A stretch of DNA of 64,000 nt, taken from the NCBI RefSeq assembly GCF_029227915.1, contig NC_079877.1, forward strand, positions 16,912,851 through 16,976,850, written 5' to 3'. Made by a program: the position numbers and the translations under genes. Below the pieces are notes generated by a model that saw only the letters and a program-made list of their open reading frames with translations, made no database searches and was not told the origin of the DNA. Source of the stretch: Hydractinia symbiolongicarpus. Its lineage: Eukaryota; Cnidaria; Hydrozoa; Anthoathecata; Hydractiniidae. Position 1 is the first letter of the stretch. The number at the start of each line of letters is the position of its first letter. This document shows positions 49,651-58,068 of this stretch, in pieces.

Positions 49651-49987
49651 ATGAGTGAGAACAAGCAAGAACTAAAACAAGTTATTACAAAGAAAAATGA
49701 AGGTCGTGTTGCTGCTGGGAAGAGACTTGCCGAATGGAACCGTAAGAACAAGGAGGACTTGCATAAGAACAAAGATCAAGTAAAGAGTAGTACTTCGTCA
49801 AGTAGTTCAATAAGTACTGGGTTCAGTACTACCGCAGTTTCAGAAGGACGGCAGCGGTTGGTATTTTTGTGATAATGGTAGTGTTTTCCGCCTATTATAA
49901 ATTTTTTAACAACACGGAATACAGCAGCAGAATCAGCCCGAAAAATCATCGGTGCAGCCGCCTCCTGTTAAAATCAAAAAAAATTGA
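49651..49987 (+). pseudogene. E1 coil/membrane protein, frameshifted before its membrane segment
   Basis: ATG behind AATAAAATAA opens a basic, helical N-terminal region (VAAGKRLAEWNRKNKEDL), a Ser-rich linker, then a frame change near 49850; in the other frame a hydrophobic segment (IFVIMVVFSAYYKFF) follows. The E2 homologue at 55287-55613 has the same plan and is intact: N-terminal basic coil, linker, one TM segment. Role unknown; a virion membrane or scaffold protein is possible. Confidence 0.6.
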
Positions 49988-50020
49988 CATATTTAAAATG
50001 AATTAAACCCATATAATAAA

Positions 50021-50266
50021 ATGACAAACGTTACGCCTTATGAGAAAAAGATAATTGGTATGTTATACGAGACAGTAGTAGATCTCGGTTTTACTTTTGC
50101 ATATGCCCTTGCGGGTAAGAAATTTCTAGGAATTACACGACCTTCTGCCAAAATGGACATGGAGGATGTGATGAAAATGACATCACACTTTGCTGCAGGA
50201 AGAGCAAGCCGGGAAATGGCAGTCAAAAAAGGATGGATACCCGCCAGTACCGTCCCTAAAAAATAA
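50021..50266 (+). CDS. Conserved 81-residue element protein (E1 copy, intact)
   Basis: ATG lies directly behind ATATAATAAA. The product contains YEKKIIGMLYETVVDLGFTF and AGKKFLGITRPSAKMD, and ends ASREMAVKKGWIPAS. The E2 copy at 55690-55941 is closely similar over its full length, although the surrounding DNA has diverged strongly, which points to past selection on the protein. The sequence looks amphipathic/helical with a hydrophobic middle. No known family recognised. A hairpin follows the stop by about 20 bases. Confidence 0.75.
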   Translation: MTNVTPYEKKIIGMLYETVVDLGFTFAYALAGKKFLGITRPSAKMDMEDVMKMTSHFAAGRASREMAVKKGWIPASTVPKK

Positions 50267-50287
50267 ATAGTAATAATGTCCAGTAAA

Positions 50288-50318
50288 TTTTGTGTTTGTC
50301 ATATAGGCAAACACAAAA
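50288..50318 (+). terminator. Gene-end hairpin in E1
   Basis: TTTTGTGTTTG and CAAACACAAAA pair perfectly (11 bp) around a 9-base loop. It lies between the stop at 50266 and the next ATG at 50323. The homologous E2 gene also ends in a hairpin, but of unrelated sequence. Confidence 0.65.
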
Positions 50319-50322
50319 GAAC

Positions 50323-50430
50323 ATGGAAGAGAGTAAGAAATGCACACAATGTAATCACCATTATCCCTTAGACAATTTCAAGTTCAATGGGCAGCAGAAT
50401 AAAATGTGCATCGAGTGCTATTGGAAAAGG
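50323..50430 (+). pseudogene. E1 zinc-ribbon protein, truncated
   Basis: The frame opens MEESKKCTQCNHHYPLDNF and continues to KMCIECYWKRQ: two C-x2-C pairs typical of a zinc ribbon, spaced like the N-terminal zinc ribbons of HNH nucleases. After about 36 residues the frame runs into sequence of the next gene, so the C-terminal part is lost. The E2 copy (54001-54174) is complete and is followed by an HNH gene, which E1 lacks. Confidence 0.55.
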
Positions 50431-50778
50431 CAACCGTTACCTATAAATAGCAACTATTGGTGCTCTTGTTGTTGCAGGGGTGTGATTAAAGCATTGGCTT
50501 ATTTTATTTAGTAAATATTTATTCAGTAAACTCTCAGGGCATGGTGAGGACAGGCAAAAATCGACTAGTATACCAAACAACGAGAATTGCAGAGACAAGC
50601 TGGGGAGGATTTAAAGGAAATCGATGAATCAATGCGGCAATACTACATTGCAACGATCAAAAATAAACCAAAACTTTCTGATTTTTACACACCATCCAAA
50701 CAACAACAAGATGGTGAATTAACCTTTATCGTTGGATCCTTGGCCCTTCTAGGTTTTGAGACGTATAAATATTTATAA
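50430..50778 (+). pseudogene. E1 coil/TM protein
   Basis: Blocks KYLFSKLSGHGE, then in another frame LKEIDESMRQYYIATI and KLSDFYTPSKQQQDGELTF, ending with a hydrophobic segment IVGSLALLGFETYKYL. It is the counterpart of the intact E2 gene at 57661-58059 and, as there, directly precedes the integrase. Frameshifts and a stop lie in the first third. Confidence 0.6.
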
Positions 50779-50806
50779 AAAACACATGTTTTAATATATA
50801 ATAAAT

Positions 50807-51791
50807 ATGTCAAAACAACATATCGTTACAGAGGGAGATTCAAAAAAATTGAGCAGTATTTATTACAAACCAGAACATCGTTAAGTTACTGGCCGAAGAG
50901 AGCAAATTACCTCGTAAAAGAGTCGTACACTGGTTGTCTCAGCAGCTCCTATGGCTACGACATATTCGAGGACCAAAACAGATTGACTATCCCCATTTTA
51001 CAATTACAAAACCGAACGAAATGCACCAATTTGATCTCTTGCACATGCCTCATGACAAGGTTTTATGGGAATACATACAAGTATATCCTAACAGGGATCG
51101 ATGTAGCTTCACGATATGACGACGAGTCCTCTACGTACGAAAAAAGCCAGCGAGGTTGCAGACATGATCAAGGATATTTACAAGGCGGGTCCTTTACGCT
51201 ATCCTACAATTTTTCAAAGCGATAATGGGTCAGAATTTAAATCAGACGTCCCAAAACGTTTGGAAGATAAAGGGGTGGAGAATAAACGAGCTACCACCAA
51301 ATATCATCATACCTTTACAGCGTTCGTTGAATCATATAACAAAGTGCTTGCGGAAAGAATTTTCAAGCCCCAGGATGCGTAAGAGTTGGTCACTGAGGAG
51401 ACTAGTAGTACATGGGTTAAACACCTGTACACTATAGTGTAAAGATCTCAACAACACCAAGACTGCAATGATTGGTATCAAACCGTCAAAGAAGTTGAAT
51501 GATGTACCACTTCGAAAAAGTGCAGAATACGCGGAGGAAAAACCTTTGCTTGAGGATGGGTTGTGCCTTTATCTGCTCCAACCTGGAGAAGAGCACGTAG
51601 ACCAGAAAAGACGTGCAACTGATGCTTTTTGGAGTAAAAATATGTGTAGACTTGATCACATTGTAGCAGAACCAAATAGTCGGGTCCTGTATTATTTAAA
51701 AGACGGGCCTGATCGAAGTTTCGTCGCAAAGGAATTAGTGCTAGTCCCAGAGGATGTCGAAATACCTCCCGAATATGTGAAGGAATGGTAG
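50807..51791 (+). pseudogene. E1 retroviral-type (rve) integrase
   Basis: ATG behind TATAATAAAT. Conserved blocks occur in shifting frames: LTGIDVASRY (first Asp), TIFQSDNGSEFKSD (second Asp), HHTFTAFVESYNKVLAER (Glu), then a C-terminal domain with LYLLQPGEEHVDQKRRATDA and VPEDVEIPPEYVKEW. This is the DDE integrase of Polinton-type elements, which inserts the element into host DNA. Several frameshifts and the stop near 51380 inactivate it; the catalytic triad residues themselves are still present. Confidence 0.8.
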
Positions 51792-51803
51792 GTTTTTTAA
51801 TTA

Positions 51804-51831
51804 TTTTTGTGGGTTTGATAAGCCATAAAAA
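51804..51831 (+). terminator. Hairpin after the E1 integrase
   Basis: TTTTTGTGG pairs with CCATAAAAA around a 10-base loop. The single non-Watson-Crick pair is G.U in plus-strand RNA, matching the integrase direction. It also lies between convergent genes (integrase and the minus-strand gene ending at 51847). Confidence 0.5.
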
Positions 51832-51846
51832 ATATTTAAGTCCTCA

Positions 51847-52394
51847 TTAATCATCTTCATCCCAATCATCATCTGTATCATCGTCATGTGGATCATCTTC
51901 AGCCGGATCTCGCAAATAATCATAAGGATGTAAGGTATAGAACGGATATCCATAGACGATCCATTTTATAACATATGGCTCACTATCAAGGTCGATGTCA
52001 ACCAACCGTCTATCTGCTATAGGAAAGTCTAGGATGTCGCTTATTTTTTCCAAATCCGCCACATCTGATAGCCATGCTTCTTTATTTTTGTTTACCTAAC
52101 ATATAACACCGCATCTGTTCCATCCGCATCAACAATACGCAGTCCTAGGCGTTGTATATCATATTCTAGTACCATGTCGATCTCAAGCCTTGCGAATGTT
52201 GCCCATGCTTTTTTGCCTGCTGCTACTCTATATAAAAGGTCTTTATCTTCAGGGTACTCAAACCCTTCATAGTAGGGTCCATTTCGAAACCTAAAATTTT
52301 CCAAGCATTGTGGACAATAAGCAGTAACTGACGCTGCTTTGATACAACATTGTAGTACAGGTACAGAGATATTGTGGATATTGTTAAATTGCAA
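51847..52394 (-). pseudogene. Acidic-tailed protein between E1 and E2
   Basis: Two minus-strand frames follow each other: 52394-52092 (CPQCLENFRFRNGPYYEGF, LYRVAAGKKAWATFARLEID, ending DAVLYVR) and about 52090-51847 (KEAWLSDVADLEKISDIL, WIVYGYPFYTLHPYDYLRD, then an Asp/Glu run to the stop). They look like one gene with a frameshift near 52092. An AG acceptor-like site at about 52300 offers a spliced alternative. No family recognised; it could be a host fragment or the last gene of one of the elements. Confidence 0.4.
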
Positions 52395-52518
52395 TTGTTG
52401 TATTTCAATTGGTTTTTGAATTTTTCATAATGCTCAATTTTAATTATTTTTATGACTCGTTGTGAGTCACAAAATTTTGACAAAGAAAATAAAAGAACCG
52501 ACAGCCTGTGCTTCTGGA

Positions 52519-53965
52519 GATGACTAGCCGTTCACTATCGGGAAGAGCAACGCAGCGTGAAAAGCGTATCACGCGGGAAGCTCTCAAATTAGCACGCGAG
52601 TACTACGAAGACTCCAAGCTTGAGGGGTATCGCTAAACACTTCAAGATCACCATCAGGGTCTTTGAACCCAAGACGAACTTCGACAAGGCACCATGGCGG
52701 CTCGTCTATGGTCAAAACCAGTACAAGAAGGGGTTGGACACAATCGATCTCGGCATGCTGGATGGTCATTGCTTCTACATCAAGAAGATGGATGTTTTGA
52801 CTTAGCGCTGGGAATGCGAGGCTTGAACCCAAATTTTCACCAGATCTGAAAACCTCGCGCGGCACAAGCAGAACGAGTGCGAAGGTGTCAAGACTATGAT
52901 CATTTTCATGGGTGAGAAAATCAAGCGCATGCCGAGTAAGTCAGAGAAAGTCTTTTACGGCGACGAAGGCTTTAGTGCACGAGTATCCCAAGGTGTTGGT
53001 GCGGAAATTCGTTGAGCAACTCGAGCAGAGACAGGCTCTCATCGTCGAAGAAGTCGAAAGACTGTACCCCAAACCAGAGGATTTTGACATGCTCTCCAAC
53101 CAATCCCAACAAGCTTGGAATGAGTGGGTGAACCAAGTGGCTGTGATAGGCTTCAACAGCGGAAAGTATGACATCAACATGATCAAGCGGTATTTTGTCG
53201 AGCAAATTGCCAAAGACAATAACGAGAGGATCGCTGTGGCTAAAAAGGATAACGACTACATGTTTCTCACCACTTCAAAGTTCAAATTTCTCGACATAAA
53301 AAACTTTCTCGCGCCCGGCATTAGTTACAATGGTTGGTGCAAGTCGTTAGAATGTAGACTTGAAAAGCTAGTGTTTCCATACGAGTGGTTGACGGCCTAC
53401 AACAAGCTGAACCATGTTGGCCCTGTCGAGCACGAGGTCTTCTATAGCAGTCTCAGCGGGAAAAACACACTCTACCCCGAAGAGTACCAAGCCTTCAGGG
53501 AGGAGTTCTACAAGCGCGGCTGTGTCACTATGATTGACTGGTTGGCTGAGGTACAACTTGGCAGACGTGCTACCCTTCGTCGATGCCGTAGACAAGACCC
53601 ACAACACATACTACGGGGATGAGATTGACCTTCTCAAGGGTGCTGTTAGCATTCCGGGTTTGTCGATGCGATACGTCTTGAACAAGTCTTTGCGCTTGAA
53701 CCCCGAGTTTGAGCTCTATGCGCCAGGAGAACGCTGCAGGCACAAATGTCAAGACAACTGCATCGATGTTCAAAAAACCTGCGGTGAGTGCACGAGAAAT
53801 GAGACTTACGAACTATTGCAGACAGGCATGGCCGGAGGCTCCGCGATCGTCTTTTGCAGGAACACGAGCAAAATGTGACAGCCATTAGATCTCACATCTA
53901 TGACAATCCCAGAAAGTGCAAGACCATTCTTTTCTGGTTTGCTAGCGAGGTTTTCCCGTCCAGAT
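52519..53965 (+). pseudogene. E2 B-family DNA polymerase, N-terminal and exonuclease part only
   Basis: Blocks in successive frames: REALKLAREYYEDSKL; IAKHFKITIRVFEPKTNFDK and LDGHCFYIKKMDVLT; VIGFNSGKYDINMIKRYF and KFKFLDIKNFLAPGISYNG (exonuclease region); then YNLADVLPFVDAV and GAVSIPGLSMRYVLNKSL. This is a Polinton-type PolB of a different subfamily from E1. It ends after AIRSHIYDNPRKCK and FASEVFP, so the palm domain with motifs A-C is missing. At least three frameshifts are present. Between 53965 and 53993 an imperfect hairpin (GAAG/CTTC flanked by T and A runs) precedes the next gene. Confidence 0.75.
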
Positions 53966-54000
53966 TTTTTTGAAGTGGTGCTTCACAAAAAAGCAACAAG

Positions 54001-54174
54001 ATGGAGGATGTTAAAAAATGTACGAGATATAAACAACCCAGACAACTCGATAACTTCAAGCTAAGGGACGGCCTGCGAACGAAATGGTGCATCAAATGCA
54101 TCGATACCCAGAAGGCGTGGCGGGAACTTGCAAAGTGTCACCATGAAAAACGAGAAACCTGGTTATATTTATAA
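54001..54174 (+). CDS. E2 zinc-ribbon protein (57 aa)
   Basis: MEDVKKCTRYKQPRQLDNF continues to TKWCIKCIDTQKAW, matching the E1 zinc-ribbon frame. The second Cys of the first pair is Tyr here (C-T-R-Y against C-T-Q-C in E1), so zinc binding is probably damaged. It is followed at 54198 by an HNH nuclease gene; together they look like the two parts of a zinc-ribbon HNH endonuclease, either naturally split or separated by a stop and frameshift. Confidence 0.6.
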   Translation: MEDVKKCTRYKQPRQLDNFKLRDGLRTKWCIKCIDTQKAWRELAKCHHEKRETWLYL

Positions 54175-54197
54175 CGTTATTCTAAACAGGATTCACA

Positions 54198-54470
54198 ATG
54201 ATAAGGTGTGATACAGAGATAGCATCCATCGCGTATCTGGGGTGTGGTATCTGCACATTTATTGGTCATATCCAGGCTCAATTCAGAGACGGGATGACCT
54301 GGAACAACCAGGGGCAGTGGCAGTTTGATCACAAGGTACCACTCAAATATAGAGAGAACGGAGAATACCCCAGCGAAAAGGTGCGATTAGCAAGGCTCCA
54401 CTATACTAACATGCAGCCAATGTGGGTCGAGGATAATCAAACGAAAGGTCATCGATATATCTCCGTGTAA
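54198..54470 (+). CDS. HNH-type endonuclease
   Basis: The 90-residue product has LGCGICTFIGHIQAQFRDGM, then WNNQGQWQFDHKVPLKY and LHYTNMQPMWVEDNQTKG. The W-x-F/I-D-H-x-x-P core with downstream Y-T-N-x-Q-P is the classical HNH motif of phage and homing-type nucleases that cut or nick DNA with a metal at the His-Asn-His site. The Asp-His pair and Asn are all present. It sits between the polymerase and the accessory genes and is absent from E1. It could act in replication, packaging or as a selfish passenger. Confidence 0.7.
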   Translation: MIRCDTEIASIAYLGCGICTFIGHIQAQFRDGMTWNNQGQWQFDHKVPLKYRENGEYPSEKVRLARLHYTNMQPMWVEDNQTKGHRYISV

Positions 54471-54504
54471 TGGATTGTAATAGCGCGCTTTACCACGTGG
54501 TTCA

Positions 54505-54529
54505 AAAGGTGTAGTGCGACTACACCTTT
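54505..54529 (+). terminator. Gene-end hairpin in E2
   Basis: AAAGGTGTAGT and ACTACACCTTT pair perfectly (11 bp) around a GCG loop, 35 bases after the HNH stop and 20 bases before the next ATG. Confidence 0.65.
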
Positions 54530-54548
54530 GCGCATAGGGTGTTAATAA

Positions 54549-55074
54549 ATGGTGGAAGTCTTGTTACTAATCGCCGTGCTACTAGCGTACGCTCTGTAAA
54601 TTTTTGATGATACACCTGTAGAAACCCTTGATCAACGTGAAAAACCTATTGACAAGCGCCAGGCTTTGAAAGATGCACGTAAAGGTAAGGCACATCTCCT
54701 ACCAAAGAAGTGCACAGAAGCCTTCCTCGACAAGGCCTCACACGAGGTTATTGACAAGATACATGCCGAGTACATTCAGCGTGAGATTCAGGAGAAGGGA
54801 GAGAAGACTGCGAAGGCACTCTCCTGTCACGCCATTAGCATGTATACCAAAGCTTTCAGCAGCGTGGTTCCTCTTGATAGTCCTGATAAGCTACGTCAAG
54901 ATCTGGAAGAGGACCCCATATCATCAAGGACTCTATGGCTGACTTGGGGATACTGGTCTATTCAGCTTTTGGCAAGTTTTTGACACCTCTTTTAGTCGCT
55001 GCGCATAATCACATCCAACTATCAACATCCAAGGTGGTTGAAGAGAAGGTTAATCAAGAAAACAATGGGAAATA
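54549..55074 (+). pseudogene. E2 'KRQALKDA' protein with hydrophobic N-terminus
   Basis: Starts MVEVLLLIAVLLAYAL, a signal-peptide or membrane-anchor-like segment, then an in-frame TAA, then DDTPVETLDQREKPIDKRQA and PKKCTEAFLDKASHEVIDKI. A frameshift near 54920 moves the last part (ADLGILVYSAFGKFLTPLLV and a Glu/Asn-rich tail) to another frame. It overlaps the next ATG by about 10 bases. The E1 homologue is at 48878-49250. Function unknown; a membrane-anchored helical protein is likely. Confidence 0.6.
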
Positions 55075-55220
55075 GTCTATCAAAGATACACATGGACAAT
55101 CGTGAACGTTACGAGCGTTTAAAGAGCATGACACGAGATTTATACAAGTTACCATCCATGCGTTATTCGGATTGGGGTAGTACATCTTCTGATTTGGGTG
55201 TACATGGGTGGGTGTTTTAG
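55065..55220 (+). CDS. Small protein with an N-myristoylation-type start
   Basis: The 51-residue product begins MGNSLSK, which fits the M-G-x-x-x-S/T rule for N-myristoylation, followed by a charged helical part (NRERYERLKSMTRDLYKL) and a Ser/Gly-rich tail. Its ATG overlaps the stop of the preceding gene (ATGGGAAATAG). A frame change near 55170 may have shortened it. Myristoylated proteins are common in viruses that meet membranes, but the role here is inference. Confidence 0.5.
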   Translation: MGNSLSKIHMDNRERYERLKSMTRDLYKLPSMRYSDWGSTSSDLGVHGWVF

Positions 55221-55286
55221 AGACGAGACCTTATAGGAATTCACTAGAGTACGAGGGAAGATTTGGTTCGAAGGGGTGGATAAGAA

Positions 55287-55613
55287 ATGGACGAAGTTCA
55301 ACCACAAGAAGTAACAGTCATAACAAAGCCAGCAAAGCACCCAGGGAAGGTCGCGTGGGGTCACAAATTGGCGGCACTGAAGAAGGAAAAGATGAAACTG
55401 AAGCAACAAGAGGGCACAATAGAATCTACAGTCAAAACCTCTTCTGGAGGCACTTCTATACAGTCAGGCAGTGTATACATTGGTGGAAGCATCGTTGCTA
55501 TACTCGCCTGTGTAAGAGTTGGATCCTATATTTTCTGTAAGCAGCCCGCAGCGGCCCAACAGCCTGCCGAAACACGTGCACCACAGCATCCTCAGCGAGA
55601 GCCTACAACCTAA
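55287..55613 (+). CDS. E2 coil/membrane protein (intact)
   Basis: The 108-residue product has a basic coil (WGHKLAALKKEKMKLKQQEG), a Ser/Gly linker, one TM segment (VYIGGSIVAILACVRVGSYI) and a Pro/Ala/Gln tail. The E1 homologue at 49651-49987 keeps the same order. Likely anchored in a membrane with the coil on one side; function unknown. Confidence 0.7.
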   Translation: MDEVQPQEVTVITKPAKHPGKVAWGHKLAALKKEKMKLKQQEGTIESTVKTSSGGTSIQSGSVYIGGSIVAILACVRVGSYIFCKQPAAAQQPAETRAPQHPQREPTT

Positions 55614-55689
55614 CCCGATAAAGACTTTTTCACATGCGATAATCTAATAATATAAACATAATATAAACATTATAAACGATAATATAAAC

Positions 55690-55941
55690 ATGAGTTCTAA
55701 TGTGACCCCCAAAGAGAAGAAAATCATCGACATGCTGTACGAGAGTGTCGTGGACCTCGGATTCACGCTCGCGTATGCCATGGCTGGCAAAAAATTCCTG
55801 GGCATTACGACCCCCAGCACCAAGCTGGATACCAGCGACCGGATGAAGATGATCGCTTATTTTTCAGCTGGACGCGCTAGCCGCGAGATGGCCGTCTCCA
55901 GGGGGTGCATTCCTGCCTCCATAGTACCAGAACCTAAGTAA
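55690..55941 (+). CDS. Conserved element protein, E2 copy (83 aa, intact)
   Basis: ATG follows GATAATATAAAC. The product (KEKKIIDMLYESVVDLGFTL, AGKKFLGITTPSTKLD, ASREMAVSRGCIPAS) aligns with the E1 copy over its full length without gaps apart from a residue or two at the ends. It is the best conserved gene between the two elements and is undamaged in both. It precedes the ATPase here. No known family recognised; conservation and position suggest a structural or packaging-related role. Confidence 0.75.
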   Translation: MSSNVTPKEKKIIDMLYESVVDLGFTLAYAMAGKKFLGITTPSTKLDTSDRMKMIAYFSAGRASREMAVSRGCIPASIVPEPK

Positions 55942-55956
55942 GCGCCTCACAAGGTT

Positions 55957-55979
55957 TCTGTCTGCCCAAGGCAGATAGA
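55957..55979 (+). terminator. Gene-end hairpin in E2
   Basis: TCTGTCTGCC pairs with GGCAGATAGA around a CAA loop: 10 bp with one G.U wobble that exists only in plus-strand RNA, the transcribed strand. The homologous E1 gene is also followed by a hairpin of unrelated sequence. Confidence 0.65.
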
Positions 55980-55985
55980 TTAAAT

Positions 55986-56564
55986 ATGAATCTGTATGTG
56001 GTGCTAGAGTCTCACACAGCAATTTTTACAGGGCCTATCTCGTGTGGTAAAACCCAATGAGTGCTCGACCTCTTAGAGAATGAATATAAACACCGTTTCT
56101 TCAACGTTGTCATCCTCTGCCCCACCATCCGCTGGAACAAAACTTACATAGATAGAGCATCGCTGTGGAAGGATGACTATGTGTTCCTAATCGATCCCAA
56201 AGACCAGTTGTTCGACTGTATCGAGCAACTATCAAAGCTCCTAGCAGGGAAGGAGACTCTGTTTATCGTTGATGATGTGATCGCTGACGAAAGCCTGGAT
56301 AAGAAGCGTCAACCCCTGCTCGAGCTGGTTATCAGTAGGAGGCATAGGAGGCACAGCTTGTGGTTATTAACGCAGTGCTATGCGGCCTTGCCAAAGAACC
56401 TAAGACGCCAAAAGAAGCAATTGTTTATATAGTACCCCCACGAACGCAGCGTGATCAACATGATCAACGACTGGGAGTCGATCAAGACCCAGCTCAAAAA
56501 GTCGAAACATGCGTGCTTGTATGTAAGATTGGAACATCCTCGGACCTTGAAAATTTTGGAGTGA
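55986..56564 (+). pseudogene. Packaging-type (FtsK/HerA, A32-like) ATPase
   Basis: Frame from ATG 55986 to TGA 56562-56564, 192 codons. Walker A is FTGPISCGKTQ (residues about 14-24), Walker B is LFIVDDVIAD, and a sensor-like LWLLTQCYAALPKNLRRQ follows. This is the ATPase of Polintons and related DNA viruses that pumps the genome into capsids. Two in-frame stops break it: TGA at 56058-56060 directly behind Walker A and TAG at 56430-56432. The rest of the frame is undisturbed, so inactivation is recent. The length is typical for the compact Polinton form. Confidence 0.8.
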
Positions 56565-56571
56565 CGCGGAT

Positions 56572-56749
56572 ATCAGTTGTACCTGACGGGTACAACTGAT
56601 CAGACACGCATAGGCGGAAAAACCACGCTATTACCGATCTCCGGGAGGTACTTAGATCCAAGTACCTACACCCAGACACGGTGTACTCAGATCTGAGTAC
56701 ACCCAAGCATAAATATCAACTGAGCGGTTCACCTGCAGCCGGTGAACCG
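56572..56749. terminator. Cluster of four hairpins between convergent genes
   Basis: Four hairpins lie in 178 bp: 56572-56600 (12-bp perfect arms, starts 8 bases after the ATPase stop), 56646-56667 (8-bp arms AGGTACTT/AAGTACCT), 56680-56703 (a 24-bp perfect palindrome centred on AGATCT) and 56725-56749 (9-bp arms CGGTTCACC/GGTGAACCG). The integrase stop on the other strand is 28 bases beyond the last. All are perfect, as expected if they serve both strands. Confidence 0.75.
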
Positions 56750-56776
56750 GTGAAATGGCCTTCGGACTCAAGAAAT

Positions 56777-57633
56777 TTACCACTCTTTTACATACTCCGG
56801 AGGTACTTCAACACCCTCTGGCACTAGCATCAACCCCTCTGCCACAAAGCTGCGATCAGGCCCATCTGCCAAATAGTATAGGAGACGTGTACCAGTCACA
56901 ATACGATCGAGTCTATACGTCTTTTTGCTCCACCAAGCGTCTGTCGCACGTCTTTTAGCATCACCGTGCTCTTGTCCAGGCCGCAGCAGATACAAGTATA
57001 GACCATCATCGGATAACGGTTTCTCATCATGCTTTTCCTTACCTTACGGCACCTCTTCGAGCTTGATCGCTTTCGAGGGCTTCATCCCTATCATCGCGGT
57101 TTTGGTGTTGTTCAAACTCTTGACAATAGTATAGAGGTGCTTAACCCAAGTGGTACTTTGCTCGTCACTGACCAAATCTTGCGCATCTTGAGGTTTGAAG
57201 AGCCTCTCGGCGAGCACCTTGTTATACGATTCGACGAACGCTGTGAAAGTGTGGTGATATTTCGTGGTAGCCCTCTTGATCTCGACACCCTTACCTTCCA
57301 GGAGCTTGCTCACGTCTGACTTGAACTCGGCGCCGTTGTTGCACTGGAATGTACTCAGATACCGTAAAGGTCCCTCTTTGTATATGTCCTTGAGCATGTC
57401 CGCAACCTCGCTAGCCTTTTTGGTACGTAAAAGCCTCGCTACCTTATACCTCGAAGCCACGTCGATGCCTGTGAGGATTCATTTGTACGTATTTTCATAC
57501 AGCTTGTCATGGGGCATGTAGAGCAAGTGAAATTGGTGCATTTCATTGGGCTTTGTAATTGTGAAATGTGAGTAAATGTGAGTGACTTTTCGACCAGTTT
57601 AGAGATGTTCCGGTGTGTATGTGCTTTCGACAT
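56777..57633 (-). pseudogene. E2 retroviral-type integrase with a mutated catalytic Asp
   Basis: ATG 57633 lies behind AATAAAC. The N-terminal part is short (a deletion removes most of the region before the core) and in another frame than the core. The core has VASRYKVARLLRTKKASEVA, TFQCNNGAEFKSD and HHTFTAFVESYNKVLAER. The second catalytic Asp is Asn (AAC at 57338-57340), while E1 keeps Asp. A TAA interrupts the frame after KLEEVP; the C-terminal domain (LYLLRPGQEHGDAKRRATDA, PEYVKEW) follows in frame. It has lost integration activity on at least three counts. Confidence 0.8.
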
Positions 57634-57660
57634 GTTTATTAAATCTCGAAAAAATGTTCC

Positions 57661-58059
57661 TTACATATACTTGTACACCGCGAAACCGAGCAGAGCCAAG
57701 GATCCTACGATGAATGTCAGCTCACCGTCTTGTCGCTGTTCGCTTGGTGTGTAGAAGTCGGATAACTTAGGGGCCTTCTCGATCGTCGCGAAATAGTACT
57801 CTCGCATGCTTGCATCCAGTTCATCCAAGCTTTTACCGGCTTGTCTTTGAAGCTCTCGTTGCTTGTTGTACCAATCAATTTTCGCTTGACGATCCCGCAC
57901 CCACTGTGCTTGGGCTGTCTGGAGCTGTTCGATAGCTTTAGCATGACGCTTCCTTTCTTCCTCTCCATGCCCAGAAAGTTTGCTGAATAGATAGTTACTT
58001 CCCGAGAATGCAAGCGCATTTAAAATCTCTCCTCCTGCCATTACGGCCAAGGTTGCCAT
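57661..58059 (-). CDS. E2 coil/TM protein next to the integrase (132 aa, intact)
   Basis: ATG behind AAATAAACA. The N-terminus is hydrophobic (MATLAVMAGGEILNALAF), the middle is a charged coil (ERKRHAKAIEQLQTAQAQW), then KLSDFYTPSEQRQDGELTF and a C-terminal hydrophobic segment IVGSLALLGFAVYKYM. It directly precedes the integrase on the same strand, as does its broken homologue in E1. Role unknown; the layout fits a virion-membrane or penton-associated protein. Confidence 0.7.
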   Translation of the reverse strand: MATLAVMAGGEILNALAFSGSNYLFSKLSGHGEEERKRHAKAIEQLQTAQAQWVRDRQAKIDWYNKQRELQRQAGKSLDELDASMREYYFATIEKAPKLSDFYTPSEQRQDGELTFIVGSLALLGFAVYKYM

Positions 58060-58068
58060 TGTTTATTT

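Larger units (their letters stand above)
44600..51831 (+). mobile_element. Polinton-like element E1 (decayed)
   Basis: A run of plus-strand genes with virus-like spacing: small N-terminal protein, B-family DNA polymerase, accessory genes, integrase. Shared genes with E2 are the 'KRQALKDA' protein, the coil/membrane protein, the 81-residue protein, the zinc-ribbon protein, the coil/TM protein and the integrase, so E1 and E2 are related elements. Terminal inverted repeats were not found, so the limits are set by the first hairpin and the hairpin after the integrase. No ATPase or capsid-type gene was found in E1, so it is probably incomplete. Confidence 0.7.

Noticed and set aside
55149-55409. 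Minus-strand 86-residue frame
   Set aside because: Antisense shadow of the small plus-strand genes of E2; no hairpin or start motif supports it.
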